From: Collybia mongolica
Lineage: Eukaryota > Basidiomycota > Agaricomycetes > Agaricales > Clitocybaceae
NCBI GenBank assembly: GCA_013420905.1
Contig: JAAXNY010000005.1
Location: 4,464,001-4,528,000 of the forward strand
DNA: 64,000 nt
Direction of reading: 5' to 3'
The notes beneath the pieces were generated by a model. That model ran no database searches, was not told where the DNA came from, and saw only the letters and a program-made list of their open reading frames with translations. Each line of letters begins with the position of its first letter. Positions within the stretch are counted from its first letter, which is position 1. The translations under genes were made by a program, and so were the position numbers. Positions 1 to 10,737 of this stretch are shown here, piece after piece.

Positions 1-358
1 CCAGGTCTCAAATACGTTTTGGCCAACCAGTGAATATAGGTGCCTAAATCAATTGTGCATAACTGTTTGGGGAGAGTCAAGGCAACTCACCTGCATTGAA
101 ATAGAATATAGCAATCGTAATGCAGTATGGTTTAGCTGAAACATGATTTCATTTCGGGACTTTTGTGTGCTGAATTGCAGCAGATACTGAAGGACACAAC
201 AGGAGAGTATTGGAGGACAAAAACCTCGTACACCCGCCTTTTGGCCGGCCTGAATTTTGAGCTCACCATTCAATGCAGCAATCACTGCCCTAAAGCAGCA
301 CATTCTTCCTGGTAATAGCTAAAAAAAATTGCTAAAAGTGTGCAAAGGTTGTAGAAAG
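1..358. other. No gene recognised
   Basis: Open frames here are short and match no family I recognise. The 84-codon minus-strand frame at 49-303 has no visible domain. The stretch is non-coding or part of a gene outside the window. Confidence 0.4.
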
Positions 359-441
359 TGAGTCGACCCAGGTTCGAACTGAGGACCTTCTGTGACCAAC
401 GAATGTTAGACAGATGCGATAACCAGCTACGCCATCGACCC
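359..441 (-). tRNA. tRNA, probably Val (anticodon AAC), with a short intron
   Basis: On the minus strand the sequence folds as a tRNA. The 7-bp acceptor stem pairs GGGTCGA with TCGACTC (one G-T pair), followed by discriminator A. The D arm closes with GCG/CGC. The T arm has stem CTCAG/CTGGG and loop TTCGAAC. The 5-bp anticodon stem is TCTGT/ACAGA. The loop it closes is 16 nt instead of 7, so about 9 nt must be an intron in the usual place one base after the anticodon. The loop begins C-T-A-A-C-A, which gives anticodon AAC (Val). The anticodon is inferred from loop position. No CCA is encoded, as expected for a eukaryotic nuclear tRNA. Confidence 0.82.
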
Positions 442-728
442 ATGTTTAACTAAACAAGAAGAGGAGGGAAGGATATGTTAGTCCAAATATAACTCGAGTT
501 CCCAACAACTGGCAATATCAACAAGCATCAGTTTCCACTTTTCACTTTTCTTCCCATGATCCCAAGCCACCTGGAGAGCACAACGCGATAAGATGCCAGC
601 TATCAGGCCCAACGCATCTGGTAGCTTGACATCCACCGCGAAAAACAACAATCCAAAGGGGAAGAACCAGCACAAAGACTGCCGTCAGTCAACGGAACCA
701 CTATTTTTCTCGCGTTGACGTTCTGCAG

Positions 729-1738
729 CACCATCCGATGACCCGCGAATACCAGAACTTCTGACGGCCTATCACCGGCAGAATATAACGGATAGGAAAC
801 GCCTGAGCAGGCTTCTGCGGGATGACCATGGCATCATCATGAGGTGCGTCTGACAATGTGTGGGTTCTGGTGTTCATGCCTGATTTTTGATGCTTGTGCA
901 GCGAATCTACGATAGCTCGCCGGAAACGTGAGCTCGGGCTACGGGCAAGCGGACGCACAACCTCTGAGCTCGCGGACTCGGTCAAGCGCCAACTCGTGAA
1001 GGATCAGATGGACAAGGATCAGACGGGCAGGATCGGCGCAAAGACCGTCAAAGCGCGTATATTCGAGGAAACGGGGATCGATCTCACGAGGTGTGTTATG
1101 TACAGTCTATTTACTAACCAGCTCCCGACTCAATACACATACATGCTTCCAGGGATTGGATACGGAACGAAATGCGTCTCCTAGCCCCAGCCGAGTTCGC
1201 ATCTCGACGGCCACGACACAAGACGCCGAATAATCCAGAGACACAAGCCCAGGCGTCTTCTGCGCCGCAAAAGCAAGGAGATGCCTTTGGCACACAAGTG
1301 CTGCAACGGACAGATCCCTCAGACCAAGCTGCTCCACATCCCGGTTTAGACTCCTTCAACGATTCCGATTCCGAAAACGATCCCCTACCTCCACTCTTTC
1401 TCGACCCCCCACAACAGCCCGCAGAACCAATTTGCGAAACTTACCGTCGCCCTCCAGCCATCGAGATACCCGCCCCACCCATCCCTAGACAGGCTACGAC
1501 ACCAGCGCCCTCCATATCCGCAATTTTGGACATCCTGTCGCGCGAAGCGCCCAAAATGATTACTCTTACACGGTTATTGGGCGCCGTTGATCTCGAGCAG
1601 CTTCGGGAGTTTGGGCAGGTCTCCTCGGCTGCGTATGGGGATGTCATCAAGTATATGGAGGCGGCGGCGTTGTTGGAACGACAGTTGTCAAGGTTTGCTT
1701 CTGGGTTGACGATGGAGGGGCAACTTCCGCGTTCGTAA
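729..1738 (+). CDS. Conserved basidiomycete protein with transposase/integrase-like N-terminal helices (5' exon not resolved)
   Basis: Three joined exons read through in frame: 729-843, 902-1090 and 1153-1738. Introns start GTGCGT and GTGTGT and end GCAG and CCAG; the second has a CTAAC branch site. The first part reads HRQNITDRKRLSRLL, then ESTIARRKRELGL, then a 'GAKTVKARIFEETGIDLTRDWI' type segment. This is the pattern of paired helix-turn-helix segments found ahead of integrase-like domains in many Agaricomycete proteins. The C-terminal half is low-complexity (Pro/Ala/Gln rich) and ends in a leucine-rich helix. The first visible exon begins at a 3' splice site (CTGCAG), so a start exon lies further upstream and I could not place it. 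Function unknown; DNA or RNA binding is inference from the HTH-like pattern. Confidence 0.6.
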
Positions 1739-2011
1739 TTCGCAGAATACGTTTCGATACGTCTTGAAGTATCTTGTTAGATATTTTTTAACACTAATGG
1801 TTCTATGAAATATAATTGGTATAGCTTGTCCATGGTCATGTCACTGACCCTGTAATTCCACGATATCCATATAAACAATCAGTCTCCAAGATGTAGTCTA
1901 GATATGACGTATTGGATTGCATTAAGCTAGATGAGAATATAGTGTGTATAAGTATTGTCACTCTGGACGATGTAGGGTATCCTGTCCAAAGCGTGATGAT
2001 ACGAATGATAA

Positions 2012-2734
2012 TCAACGAAGGTCAACTGCGACGTCTGCCTGCCAAACATCTTCAAAAACGTTGTACAGGGATACGAGGACCAGCTGGTCAAATCGAATGC
2101 CTGTTGGGCCGAGATGCCATTCCGACGACCTGGAAGGCTGAGAGCGCGTTTTCTGAAGGGAAGAGTCAGGAAGGGTATCGCGAAACGGAAAACGGTGTAC
2201 CTACCTCGACAAAACGGGCAAAACTCATCGCGACCGCTGCGCCCAACTGAGTGCGCGCGATGGGCCCATTGAGGTGGACCTCAATAGGCTCTGTCCAACT
2301 GACATGCTCATATCCCGGCCACTATATCATCGGCTCGTGATTAGATTCCAGGCATGAACGAAGGAGTAAATGATACCTACCAGGATATGAAGATTGATTC
2401 TCGCGAGACCAGTGTGCACCAACACCTGATCGCCTGCTCCATGAACCATCGACGCAAGGGTATGGCCACCACCCGCGCCGAGTTCGCGCATGGGGATCCC
2501 TTGCTTGCTGTGTCCGACGTAGTCGAACGTGATGGGGTGGTTAAGATGGGCCGCCCGCCCATCCGAAGTGCGCGACTTTGTAGAAGGCGTATACGGAGCT
2601 TGGGGGAGGCGACGGCGGTTGGGAGAGAGGAACTGCGAAGACGACGGTACGCCATTAACGGCCCCACCCAGAGAAGAGAATTGAGAGCGGCTGGCAGCAG
2701 AGACCGGAGCGTGGAGAGGGTTGACGTAGGACAT
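2012..2734 (-). CDS. Conserved hypothetical protein, 203 aa, paralogue 1 of 2
   Basis: Three exons on the minus strand: 2734-2381, 2321-2205 and 2152-2012 (354, 117 and 141 nt), all joining in phase 0. The 203-aa product starts MSYVNPLHAPVSAASRS and has a Pro/Arg-rich first third. It carries HILWPGYEHVSW across the first junction, then ARTQLGAAVAMSFARFVE, and ends VFEDVWQADVAVDLR. The copy at 6166-6879 has identical exon lengths and the same end, so the structure is secure. I recognise it only as a small basidiomycete family with invariant Trp/Tyr positions, and assign no function. The start is the first Met of the conserved block. Confidence 0.82.
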
Positions 2735-3054
2735 GTCTGATGGATGGAACGGCAGGTCACAGCAAAGCAGGCGAGTACAGGGAAGATTGTTGTCCGGTTT
2801 GGTGTTCAGTAACCCCCATCTCGAGACTTTTTATAGCCGGACTAGCCTCAAAGGATCCCGCGAAAAAGAGTACCAAGTCCGAGTACCTCAAAGCGCTCAC
2901 ATTCGCTCAAAGCACAACGCGACGAAGAGGGGCAGCCGAGGTCGCAGAATCATTGTCGACGTGAGCCAAGAAAGCCTTTGTTGCGCAATAGTTTGGAGAG
3001 GAAATCGAGGTCATGTCATAGGTAAAAGAACACGCAGTGTCGAAAAATCATGAA

Positions 3055-3093
3055 TGTGACGAGATCGAGGTGCGCACCCTCGATATAATCACA
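3055..3093. promoter_or_regulatory. Nested inverted repeat upstream of paralogue 1
   Basis: TGTGA at 3055-3059 faces TCACA at 3089-3093. Inside are ATCGAG and CTCGAT arms around the palindrome GTGCGCAC. It lies about 320 bp upstream of the minus-strand start at 2734. A related element (CCCTCGAT plus ATAATCACA) sits about 400 bp upstream of the second paralogue. Promoter role is inferred from symmetry and conservation. Confidence 0.45.
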
Positions 3094-3763
3094 TCTCTCC
3101 GTCTCGTGGAACAGGAAAAGCTGGCGTCCGGAGCAGAATAAGTCGCCGAGATTGTGATTTGTGTGAATTTGTAAAGTGGTGATAGCCGCGGTGCAGCGAG
3201 CTCACCGCGCGATGCCACCCTCGCGGTCTGCTCAGTGATTCGAGTTTGGGATTTAGAAGAGTGAGACCGAGTTATGCGCCGACTGAATCAATTGGTATGG
3301 GTTAGACGGTCGTCGAGTTTTAACAGTGGATATTGGTTCTTCAAGTAAGACGCACGTCGAGGAGGTAGGAGGAGGTTGTGGTCGAGGTTCAGGGGATTAT
3401 TTGACCCTGTTAGCGAAAAATGACTTTTTCACAATCGATCGTTAACTCCGGGCCGGCAAACTCACCTCCCTTCCACTTCTTCACACTAATCACATATCCT
3501 CACTGAACGCTAGGGACATTGCACGAGATTGGACTACGTTTAAGGACTTGTTCTATGACATGCCATATACTGTCCGTGAGGCCTGTAATACTGCCAATCG
3601 TGGAAGCATCCTTATTTATGTTTGCTGTTACGAAGGCCAGCGCATGGCTGTAGAGTTATGCTACTCGAAGCACCCTTGGGAACAACTCCACCAAACTAAA
3701 GATAAGCTCATAGGGTTCGAGAAATACAACCACCTAGACCCCCCGCCTTGCTCTCGACCCTCA

Positions 3764-5944
3764 ATGGACACGACAACAAATACCGCCATCCTCGTTTGCC
3801 TCTTACTCGCCACTGCACTATGGTTTCTACACCAAAAACTAGACCCATCAAGTCCCCCTGGTCCTAGGGGCCTACCGCTCCTGGGAAATATTCTTGATAT
3901 GCCAACCAGTTATCCGTGGTTGACATACTCCAAATGGGCCGCCATCTATGGAGACATCGTCTGTATTAAGACAAACCTTTGGAGGACCTATCGTGATCAT
4001 CAACTCCGCCAAAGTCGCTACGGATCTCTTCGATGGCCACTCGCTGAACTATGCAGACCGTCGAAATATGGTTTGTTACCTCTGCGAAACAAATCGCATC
4101 CCTTATTATGAGCTAAGTATTCCAGGCTAAGCTGGTCGATCTTATGGGGTGGGACTGGGGCTTGGGAAAATGCCGCATTCTGATAGGTGGAAGTGCGTAC
4201 CTGTTGGGAGTTTATCCTCCCCCACCTCTAAAAGATACCCAACAGACAGCATCGCAAGGCTTCAAGCCTCGCGCTGTCAATACTCACCACGTAGCCCAAA
4301 AGGCAGGTGTCGAAAACCTCATTCAACAAATAGCGCACACACCTGAGCTGTACGCAGACCATGCCCACTTGTATGTATCTCCTGGGCTTCTTCCTTTCTT
4401 ACCGCAAAAGCCTCAACTTGGTTATAATTACGTAGCGTCAGTGATACTGAAGGTCGCAGCCGGCTACAAAATGGCTATTCAGGATGAGCCTTATCTAAAT
4501 ATCGTCAAAGTAGTAAGAGAGCACCTAGTGGCCGCTACTGATACAGGACCGTTCATAATAGACTATATCCCTGCCCTCAAATACGTTCCTGGTAAGTGTC
4601 CTGGTCCAAATGATTGTATGGGAATACAACATTTCGCTCGCCCAGCTTGGTACCCTGGAGCGGGCTTCCAAAGAAAAGCAAAGATATGGGGGGAGGCAGT
4701 CGCGATTATTCGAGATAACCCCCTTTAACCATACCAAGGAAAGAATGGCTCGTATCATTTTAATAAGGTTCCTCGGGGGACACTGATTCAGAAATGGGAT
4801 AGGAAGACGGCACCATCATACCGTGTTTCGCGTCGGAAAGCATCGAGAAGCTCAATCCTCGCCCACGCCATTATTAGACGGGCAGGAAGAAGTCATCAAG
4901 AACTGCGCAACGGTAGCTTACTTAGGTAATGTCACCGTGTCCCCACACTGCTGTACTAAATACAATCCATTCCCTAGCTGGGGCGGAGACTGTCAGTTCC
5001 CAGCAGTTTTAAAAAGAGTGTTCAGGTCCCATTGGTCACACATTCAGACCGTTAACGGTATCTTGTGGTGGCTTCTCGCCATGGTCCGGTATCCATCAAT
5101 CCAAGACCCCGCGAATTTGAGGACGTCGTCGGAACTACGCGGCGACCAACCTTTGCTGGCAAGCCCAGTCTACCATATATTGAAGCGATGCTGTCGGAGA
5201 CGCTCCGCTGGAACCCCATCGCGCCTTTAGGTGAGCAAATCGATTTATTTTGCCTGCCATTTTGGTTCTTAAACAGAGCGGTGGGAAAGCTGTCCCGCAT
5301 CGCGTCATGAACGACAATGTTTACAACGGGTACCATATACCAGCGGGTAAGCTCAACAATCCCACACCGCGACACTCAATAACCTAAATCTGCAAGACGC
5401 CATCGTGATTGGAAACACATGGTCAATCCGATTTTCTACGCTCCCTCCGTACTACCCAACGGTGGTTCTGTTCTCTTTCGTCTGTAGGGCCATTCTACGT
5501 GACGAAGAACTGTACCTAGAGCCCCTTGAATTCAAGCCTGAGCGGTTCCTGAAGGTTCCGGGGGCAGAAGTGTCCCCTGATCCCGCTGCCACCGGTGTGT
5601 TTGGATTCGGGCGGAGGCAAGTCGTGTCATTCCATGTCGTTGTGATATGTCCCACCTGTCTTGCAGAATATGCCTGGGCCGCCAGTTTGCTCAAGAGTCC
5701 CTATGGCTTGCGGTGGCATGCATCTTGGCGGGATTTCGGATTGAGGGTGGCGAGGGTGAACGGTTTGACGCGGACATTGGTTTCACGGTTGGGTTGTCAA
5801 TGGGCAAATTTTAGCGTTGCGTCGGGGTGGGACCCTTGCTCACTCTCCTTCAGACGTCCGAAGCCGTTCAAAGTGCGCTTCATTCCGCGATCACCGAATA
5901 TCATAACAAGTGCTGAATTGGATTTTATGACGGATGCATTCTAA
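3764..5944 (+). pseudogene. Cytochrome P450 pseudogene
   Basis: Fragments of a complete basidiomycete P450 lie in order. There is an N-terminal membrane anchor (MDTTTNTAILVCLLLATALW) and the Pro-rich hinge PPGPRGLPLLGN. Then come FGGPIVIINSAKVA, LMGWDWGLGK, FKPRAV, the I-helix region, an ETLRW (ExxR) motif, FKPERFL, and FGFGRR ahead of the heme loop. The pieces need frame changes: near 3965-3980 the GDIVCIKT segment and FGGPIV are in different frames, and near 4150-4170 WDWGLGK and MPHSDRWK are one base apart. At the heme site the reading is ICPTCLAEY, so the usual CPG has become CPT and the preceding intron is blurred. Full length but inactive by small indels, not by CpG mutation. Substrate unknown. 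It lies between the two 203-aa paralogues on the opposite strand. Confidence 0.83.
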
Positions 5945-6165
5945 TTGGTTCTACACAAATTGAATCGGAATAAGTGTGGAGGAGGAGAGATCTACGTTTG
6001 ATACAAAATGGATATAAGCTGAAGATGTGCTATTGATACAGTGGGGTCATGGCGAATATGTAACAATCTATGAATGAAATCAGGTGAAACAAAAAAGTGG
6101 TTGACGATGATGGGTATGCTGTCAACTTGGCCCTGATAGCTTGAGTTGTGAAGTTGGTTGAGAGA

Positions 6166-6879
6166 CTAGCGGAGGTCGACGGCAACGTCGGCTTGCCAGA
6201 CGTCTTCGAAAACGTTCGATAGAGATATGAGAATAAGGTGCTCGAAGCGGATTCCCGAGGGGCCTAGGTGCCATTCAGAAGATTGGGCAGGTTCACTGCG
6301 GGTTTTCTAGGTACGAGGATCAGAGTTGATACATATGCCGAGACAGCGACTAACCTCGACAAATCGCGCAAAGTTCATGGCGACGGTGGCGCCGAGCTGT
6401 GCGCGCGTCATGGGTCCTTGAGCTGCAACCTCGATGGACCGAGCCCAATCGACGTGTTCATAGCCAGGCCACTATAAATTCAAAAGTAAGCACTTTAAAT
6501 CAAATTAATCGTGAAGAAGCCATACCAAGATCCGAAGCGTAATCCTCACGAGGCCAGTATGCGCGAGGACCTGGTCGTTCGCACCATGAATTATCGACGC
6601 GAGCGCGTGTGTACCCCGCGTGCTCAGCTCGCGCATGGGAACGCCCTGCTTGCTGTAGCCGATGTAGTCGAACGGGATCGCGCTGTGGAGATGGTTTAGG
6701 CGGCCCGTCGCAATGCGCCACTTGGACGAGGGGGTGTATGGCGCCTGGGGCAGGCGCCGGCGGAAGGGCGAGAGGAACGGCGAGGGTGCGGGGGTCCCGC
6801 TGATCGCGCCGCCCAAGGAGGAGGACTGGGAACGGTTGGCAGCGGAGACGGGGGCGTGGAGGGGGTTGATGTAAGACAT
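6166..6879 (-). CDS. Conserved hypothetical protein, 203 aa, paralogue 2 of 2
   Basis: Exons 6879-6526, 6471-6355 and 6306-6166 have exactly the lengths of the first copy (354, 117, 141 nt) and join in phase 0. Shared blocks include NPLHAPVSAANRSQ, FRRRLPQAPYTPSSK, WPGYEHVDW, RAQLGATVAMNFARFVE, SSEWHLGP and VFEDVWQADVAVDLR. Introns have diverged more than exons, so both copies appear to be under selection. An open frame runs upstream to 7005 but has no counterpart in copy 1, so the conserved MSYI at 6879 is the likelier start. Function unknown. Confidence 0.84.
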
Positions 6880-7277
6880 TTGGGGGATTTGTGAGGGGGT
6901 GTGGGGCTTGTGTAGGAGGTCTGGGAGCGGTGGGCTTGTGGTTTCTGGATGTTGGGCTTCATCTTGAGATATTTTATACTGGACCAGCAGCACCAAAGAT
7001 GTCAAAGGGGGAGGGGGGGAGCAGCCAAAGCCGAAAGGTGAGTCAAAGCCGGGGAAGAGAACTAAGGCCAGAATGAGAGCTTCAGACTAGAGGACAAGGG
7101 GCAAAGCGTCCTTCCTCAAAGCGCTTGCTAACCGCGACCTACGACCAAGGGAGGGACCCATTGTCGGGGGATCATTTAATTTGCTTTGGCGGCAATTGTT
7201 TGATAGGTTGTTTGAAGTTTTGAACATAGGGCCTGCGCAAAGATAAAAGGCGCAGGTTGTTGCCGTCGGTAAATATG

Positions 7278-7317
7278 TGTGATTACAAAGAGGGGTCCAC
7301 CCTCGATGATAATCACA
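7278..7317. promoter_or_regulatory. Inverted repeat upstream of paralogue 2
   Basis: TGTGATTA at 7278-7285 and TAATCACA at 7310-7317 form a perfect 8-bp inverted repeat. Between them CCACCCTCGAT matches the element upstream of paralogue 1. Probably a retained promoter operator; inference only. Confidence 0.45.
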
Positions 7318-7674
7318 CGGTGCCTCGTGGCTTATACCGGAGAAAAATTAGGCACCAGGTATGTGTTGAGTTGCGGGCTGTGTCGAGAAGCACATAGGAA
7401 GCTTGGTTGAGAGAGCTTAGCATATAGATTTGAAGGGTTCCTCCTGCCCAGTCACGGAAGTGGCAAAAACAATCACGTCGAGAGTTAACCAGGATAATAA
7501 GGTCAGCGCATTGAAAAGCCTTGTAAAGTTCTTGAAATGAGCATCTGAACAAAGTTTGTCGGCAGCAGGCATTCTTGAAATTTATTCGCTTGAAGAAATG
7601 AGGGTAGAGTAGTTTGGATTTGGGGTCACGGGATAAGAATTGCGACTACATACTTCTGTTGTAACTACACTTCC

Positions 7675-7697
7675 CACGGCCAACACTGCGTCTGTCC
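7675..7697. promoter_or_regulatory. Shared upstream block, array gene 1
   Basis: A block beginning CACGGCCAACACTGCGTC lies about 110-135 bp before the first array ATG. It recurs with two differences at 9089-9110, at a similar distance before the second gene. It marks the duplication unit and is a candidate promoter element. Confidence 0.4.
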
Positions 7698-7808
7698 AGG
7701 TACAGACAGGTCACAGTGGTAAGCTCATCTCTCAAGCTCCCGTTTACTCGACGCTTGTTCTCTTCACTTATCACCACCTTAGGACCCGTACGCATCTTCC
7801 GGCTGATC

Positions 7809-8858
7809 ATGCCCTACAAATCCGTTTCTAAATCGAAAGTGACGATCATCAGTGGACGCGACAAACCGAATGCATCTTCGAACAGCAGGTCAGTTTCACC
7901 ATATACATTCATACCTAGCATGGCTAATCCCATCTCATCTGTGCATCTCCAGTGTACGCTGGACAAATCGAGAGGATCGCGCAATGATACGCATCCTTAC
8001 TGCCTATGGTTATGGCCTAGTGGGAGTAGCGGAATACGTCGGATTCACACCGGAGACAGTACGGAATATCACAAAAAGGCGTCTGGACGCGTATGCCAAC
8101 GAAGATGAGAGCCAAGACTATAATTTTGTCAGTGCAGCGTTCAAAGCGAAATTTCCACCGCTATCTCCTTTGGTGAACCCACACTTGAAATCCTCTGGTT
8201 TGGCATTTCTGACACGTCTTTGCAGGAGTCCCGCGTAAGGGTTTCGAAGCGAGGGAAGAGGCCCAAGTTGGAAATGGTGGATGTATATATAGACGGACCG
8301 CGCTCGAGAAATGTGAATTCTTATCATTTCCGTTGCCTGGAGTTTACTAACAATATATAGGCCGCCAACTCTTCCTCGTCTCACCCTCGGTCGATTTTAC
8401 GTCAACAAGGTCTGAATGCAGAAACATCTGCTTCAGCAAGAAATTCCTCAACAGTGCGAAGGCTATTGCCGATCTATGCCCATTTGCTGACGAACATGAT
8501 AGACCACAAACCGGGGTCGCTCCAAAGGGAAAAAGGACGATCTGGTAAGTGTCTTGCTGGGTGGAATTTGCGGATAGGAAACTGACCATACATTCCACAG
8601 ATCGCGGTGGACCACGACCCGCCTGAAGTGATGCAAGATACATCTCAATCCGTCATCGACTTTTTATTACACCTGGAGCACGACTTATCTGGGATATTCG
8701 ACACGCTGAAAGCTCAAGGCCTCGGAACGCCTACGCAACTGTTCGCTATCGCGGGATGGCCCGAGGATACCCTCCATCAGCTTTTCAAGGAGGTGTTCCC
8801 GAATATGTCAGTCACGCAAAGGTTCGTTCTGGTGAAGGGGTTAAAGGATCGCGCCTGA
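7809..8858 (+). CDS. HTH-like plus conserved C-terminal helical domain protein, tandem paralogue 1 of 4
   Basis: Six exons: 7809-7888, 7953-8172, 8226-8312, 8361-8453, 8503-8544 and 8601-8858, giving 259 aa. Residues about 27-70 (WTNREDRAMIRIL... VAEYVGFTPETVRNI) look like a helix-turn-helix. An acidic-aromatic motif EDESQDYNFV and KAKFPP follow. The middle is Ser/Lys-rich and poorly conserved, with a basic patch (SKGKKDD). The last exon encodes a compact helical domain: VIDFLLHLEHDLSGIF, LGTPTQLFAIAGWPEDTLHQL, and VTQRFVLVKGLKDR. It resembles small SAM-like helical domains common in Agaricomycete proteins, but I cannot name it. A 49-nt intron (8454-8502, GTGCGA...GATAG) is needed to keep frame and is conserved in copies 2 and 3. 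Likely nuclear; function unknown. Confidence 0.83.
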
Positions 8859-9088
8859 AGAAGTAATACATGTGGGTTTTGAATTTTGTACGAAGCTACC
8901 AAGCCTGAATTGTATGGAATATGTAAAAAGTAAAGTAAGTACTGCTGTATCTGTCAATGCTGTCTGTATTATCAATCTCTTTTCTCGAACCCCGAGGTGT
9001 CCGAGCTATTTATTAGTTATCCAATGGTGAGCACGGGATCACAGAATCACGATCACGCTGCCGTTGACAAGAGAAGGTGGTAATTCTC

Positions 9089-9110
9089 ACGGCCAACATT
9101 GCGTCCGTCC
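9089..9110. promoter_or_regulatory. Shared upstream block, array gene 2
   Basis: Second copy of the CACGGCCAACA block, about 95-115 bp before the ATG at 9202. A weaker match lies ahead of the third gene near 10594. Confidence 0.4.
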
Positions 9111-9201
9111 GCCCACGACGACGAGCTCGTCTCTCGAGACTTCGCGTACTGAACTCTCGTTCTACTCATCTGCCGCCGCTTTGGAACTTGTGTACATCTT
9201 C

Positions 9202-10366
9202 ATGCCAAAATTATCGCATGAACCTTCGCCCAAATGGAGAACAGGGATAGATGAACGGGGCGCCCCAACAACACAATTAATGTCGGGTGGCAGGTTGTTT
9301 ATTTCGCAAATCCATGCATACTCGGTGTGACTCATCTCATCTATGTACCTCCAGGGGACGCTGGAACTCGACTAACCGAAAGGACCGCGCAATTATGCGT
9401 ATTCTTCATGCGTATGGGTGGAGGCCAACAGCGATAGCCGAATATGTTCGATTCTCAAACAAGGCGGTGACAAATGTCCTGGGAAGGCGATTAATCATGT
9501 ATATAGGTGAAGACGAGAGCCAGGACTACGACTTTGTCGATGAAGTGTTCAGAGCAAAATATCCACCTCGGTCGCCTTTGGTGAGTCCACCGCAGGGAAC
9601 CTCCTAGTTTGCTGTTTTTGATGCGTCTTTGCAGGATAAGGACGAGAAATTTGTGAAACGGGAGAAGAAGCCAAAGTTGGACATGGTGGACGTAGATATA
9701 AAAGGAATTTCTTCGATGAAAATGAATCGAGTGAGTCCCCCAAGTCATTGTTTCGTGTTGCTCGAAATCCTTACTAACGACACGAAGTCTACTCCCACAC
9801 CACACTCAATTAAGCTCGAACCATCACAACGAAATCGAAAACCTGCCGCTCCACCCCGCATCCATCCTATATCACGCGCGCAAACCTCAAACGCGGGTCC
9901 ATCTGCCTCGGCAGCAAGATCCTCGGCCAAACGTCCAACCGTGCGAGGGTTAATACCGCACGATGTCCGTTTATTGACGACAGTGATAGAATACCTACCA
10001 ACTTCGCCCCAGGCCAAAACCCTCCACGAGCAGAGACGATCCAGTGCGTTACCTCTCGACGGAATTGAAAGGCAGACAACATGACTTGAGCCATCGCAGA
10101 TCGAGTTGGACGTCGACCCGCCAGAAGTGATCGAGGAACCCCCTCATTCCGTTGTTGATTTCTTGTCCAAACTGGACCACGACCTATCCGGGCTATTCAC
10201 CACGCTAAAAGCACAAGACCTCGGGAAACCTGAGCAGCTTTTCACCATTGCGAGCTGGCCTGAGCAGACTTTGCATCGACTTTTCAAGGAGGCGCTGCCG
10301 AATATCACTATCACGCAGAGGTTCGTTTTGGTGAAGGGGCTGAAAGATCGTGTTGTAGAGAAGTGA
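9202..10366 (+). CDS. HTH-like plus conserved C-terminal helical domain protein, tandem paralogue 2 of 4
   Basis: Exons 9202-9293, 9355-9580, 9635-9730, 9788-9940, 9990-10043 and 10100-10366 give 295 aa. The HTH-like segment reads RWNSTNRKDRAIMRIL... IAEYVRFSNKAVTNV. The acidic motif EDESQDYDFV and RAKYPP follow. The linker is the longest of the four (Pro/Ser/Arg-rich, with RPRPKPSTSRDD). The C-terminal domain reads VVDFLSKLDHDLSGLF, LGKPEQLFTIASWPEQTLHRL and ITQRFVLVKGLKDRVVEK. Intron positions and phases equal those of gene 1. The first exon is diverged and longer than in the other copies, so the exact start is less certain than the rest. Confidence 0.82.
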
Positions 10367-10737
10367 GTTCTGTATTTTTATGTAGCTGTGGAGCCTGGAT
10401 TCGGTGGATTGTACGATGCCTGTAAAGTAAATACTTTTTGTATCAGAGAATGCTATCTGTACGACCATCAACTGGAGTTACTTCGTTCCTTTCCTGAACC
10501 CCGAGGTGCCCGAGCTAGTTGTATCCAAATTATAACCAACCATCTGTGAGCACCGGATCACGATAATCGCGGTCACGTTGGCATCGAACTAACTTTCCAA
10601 AACCAACGCTTCCCACGAGTGAGATTACATCTATCGCTCCACGACGCGCAATCTCATATATTGAGCCTCCACTAGACGCTTATCGGACATACCAATTGCT
10701 TATTGGCATTTTAGAACTCACCTTCGTCATCCCCAGC

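Noticed and set aside
3548..3763. 72-codon extension ahead of the P450 start
   Set aside because: It has no P450 character; the membrane anchor starts at 3764.
6880..7005. N-terminal extension of the second 203-aa paralogue
   Set aside because: Not present in the first copy; the conserved block starts at the MSYI methionine.
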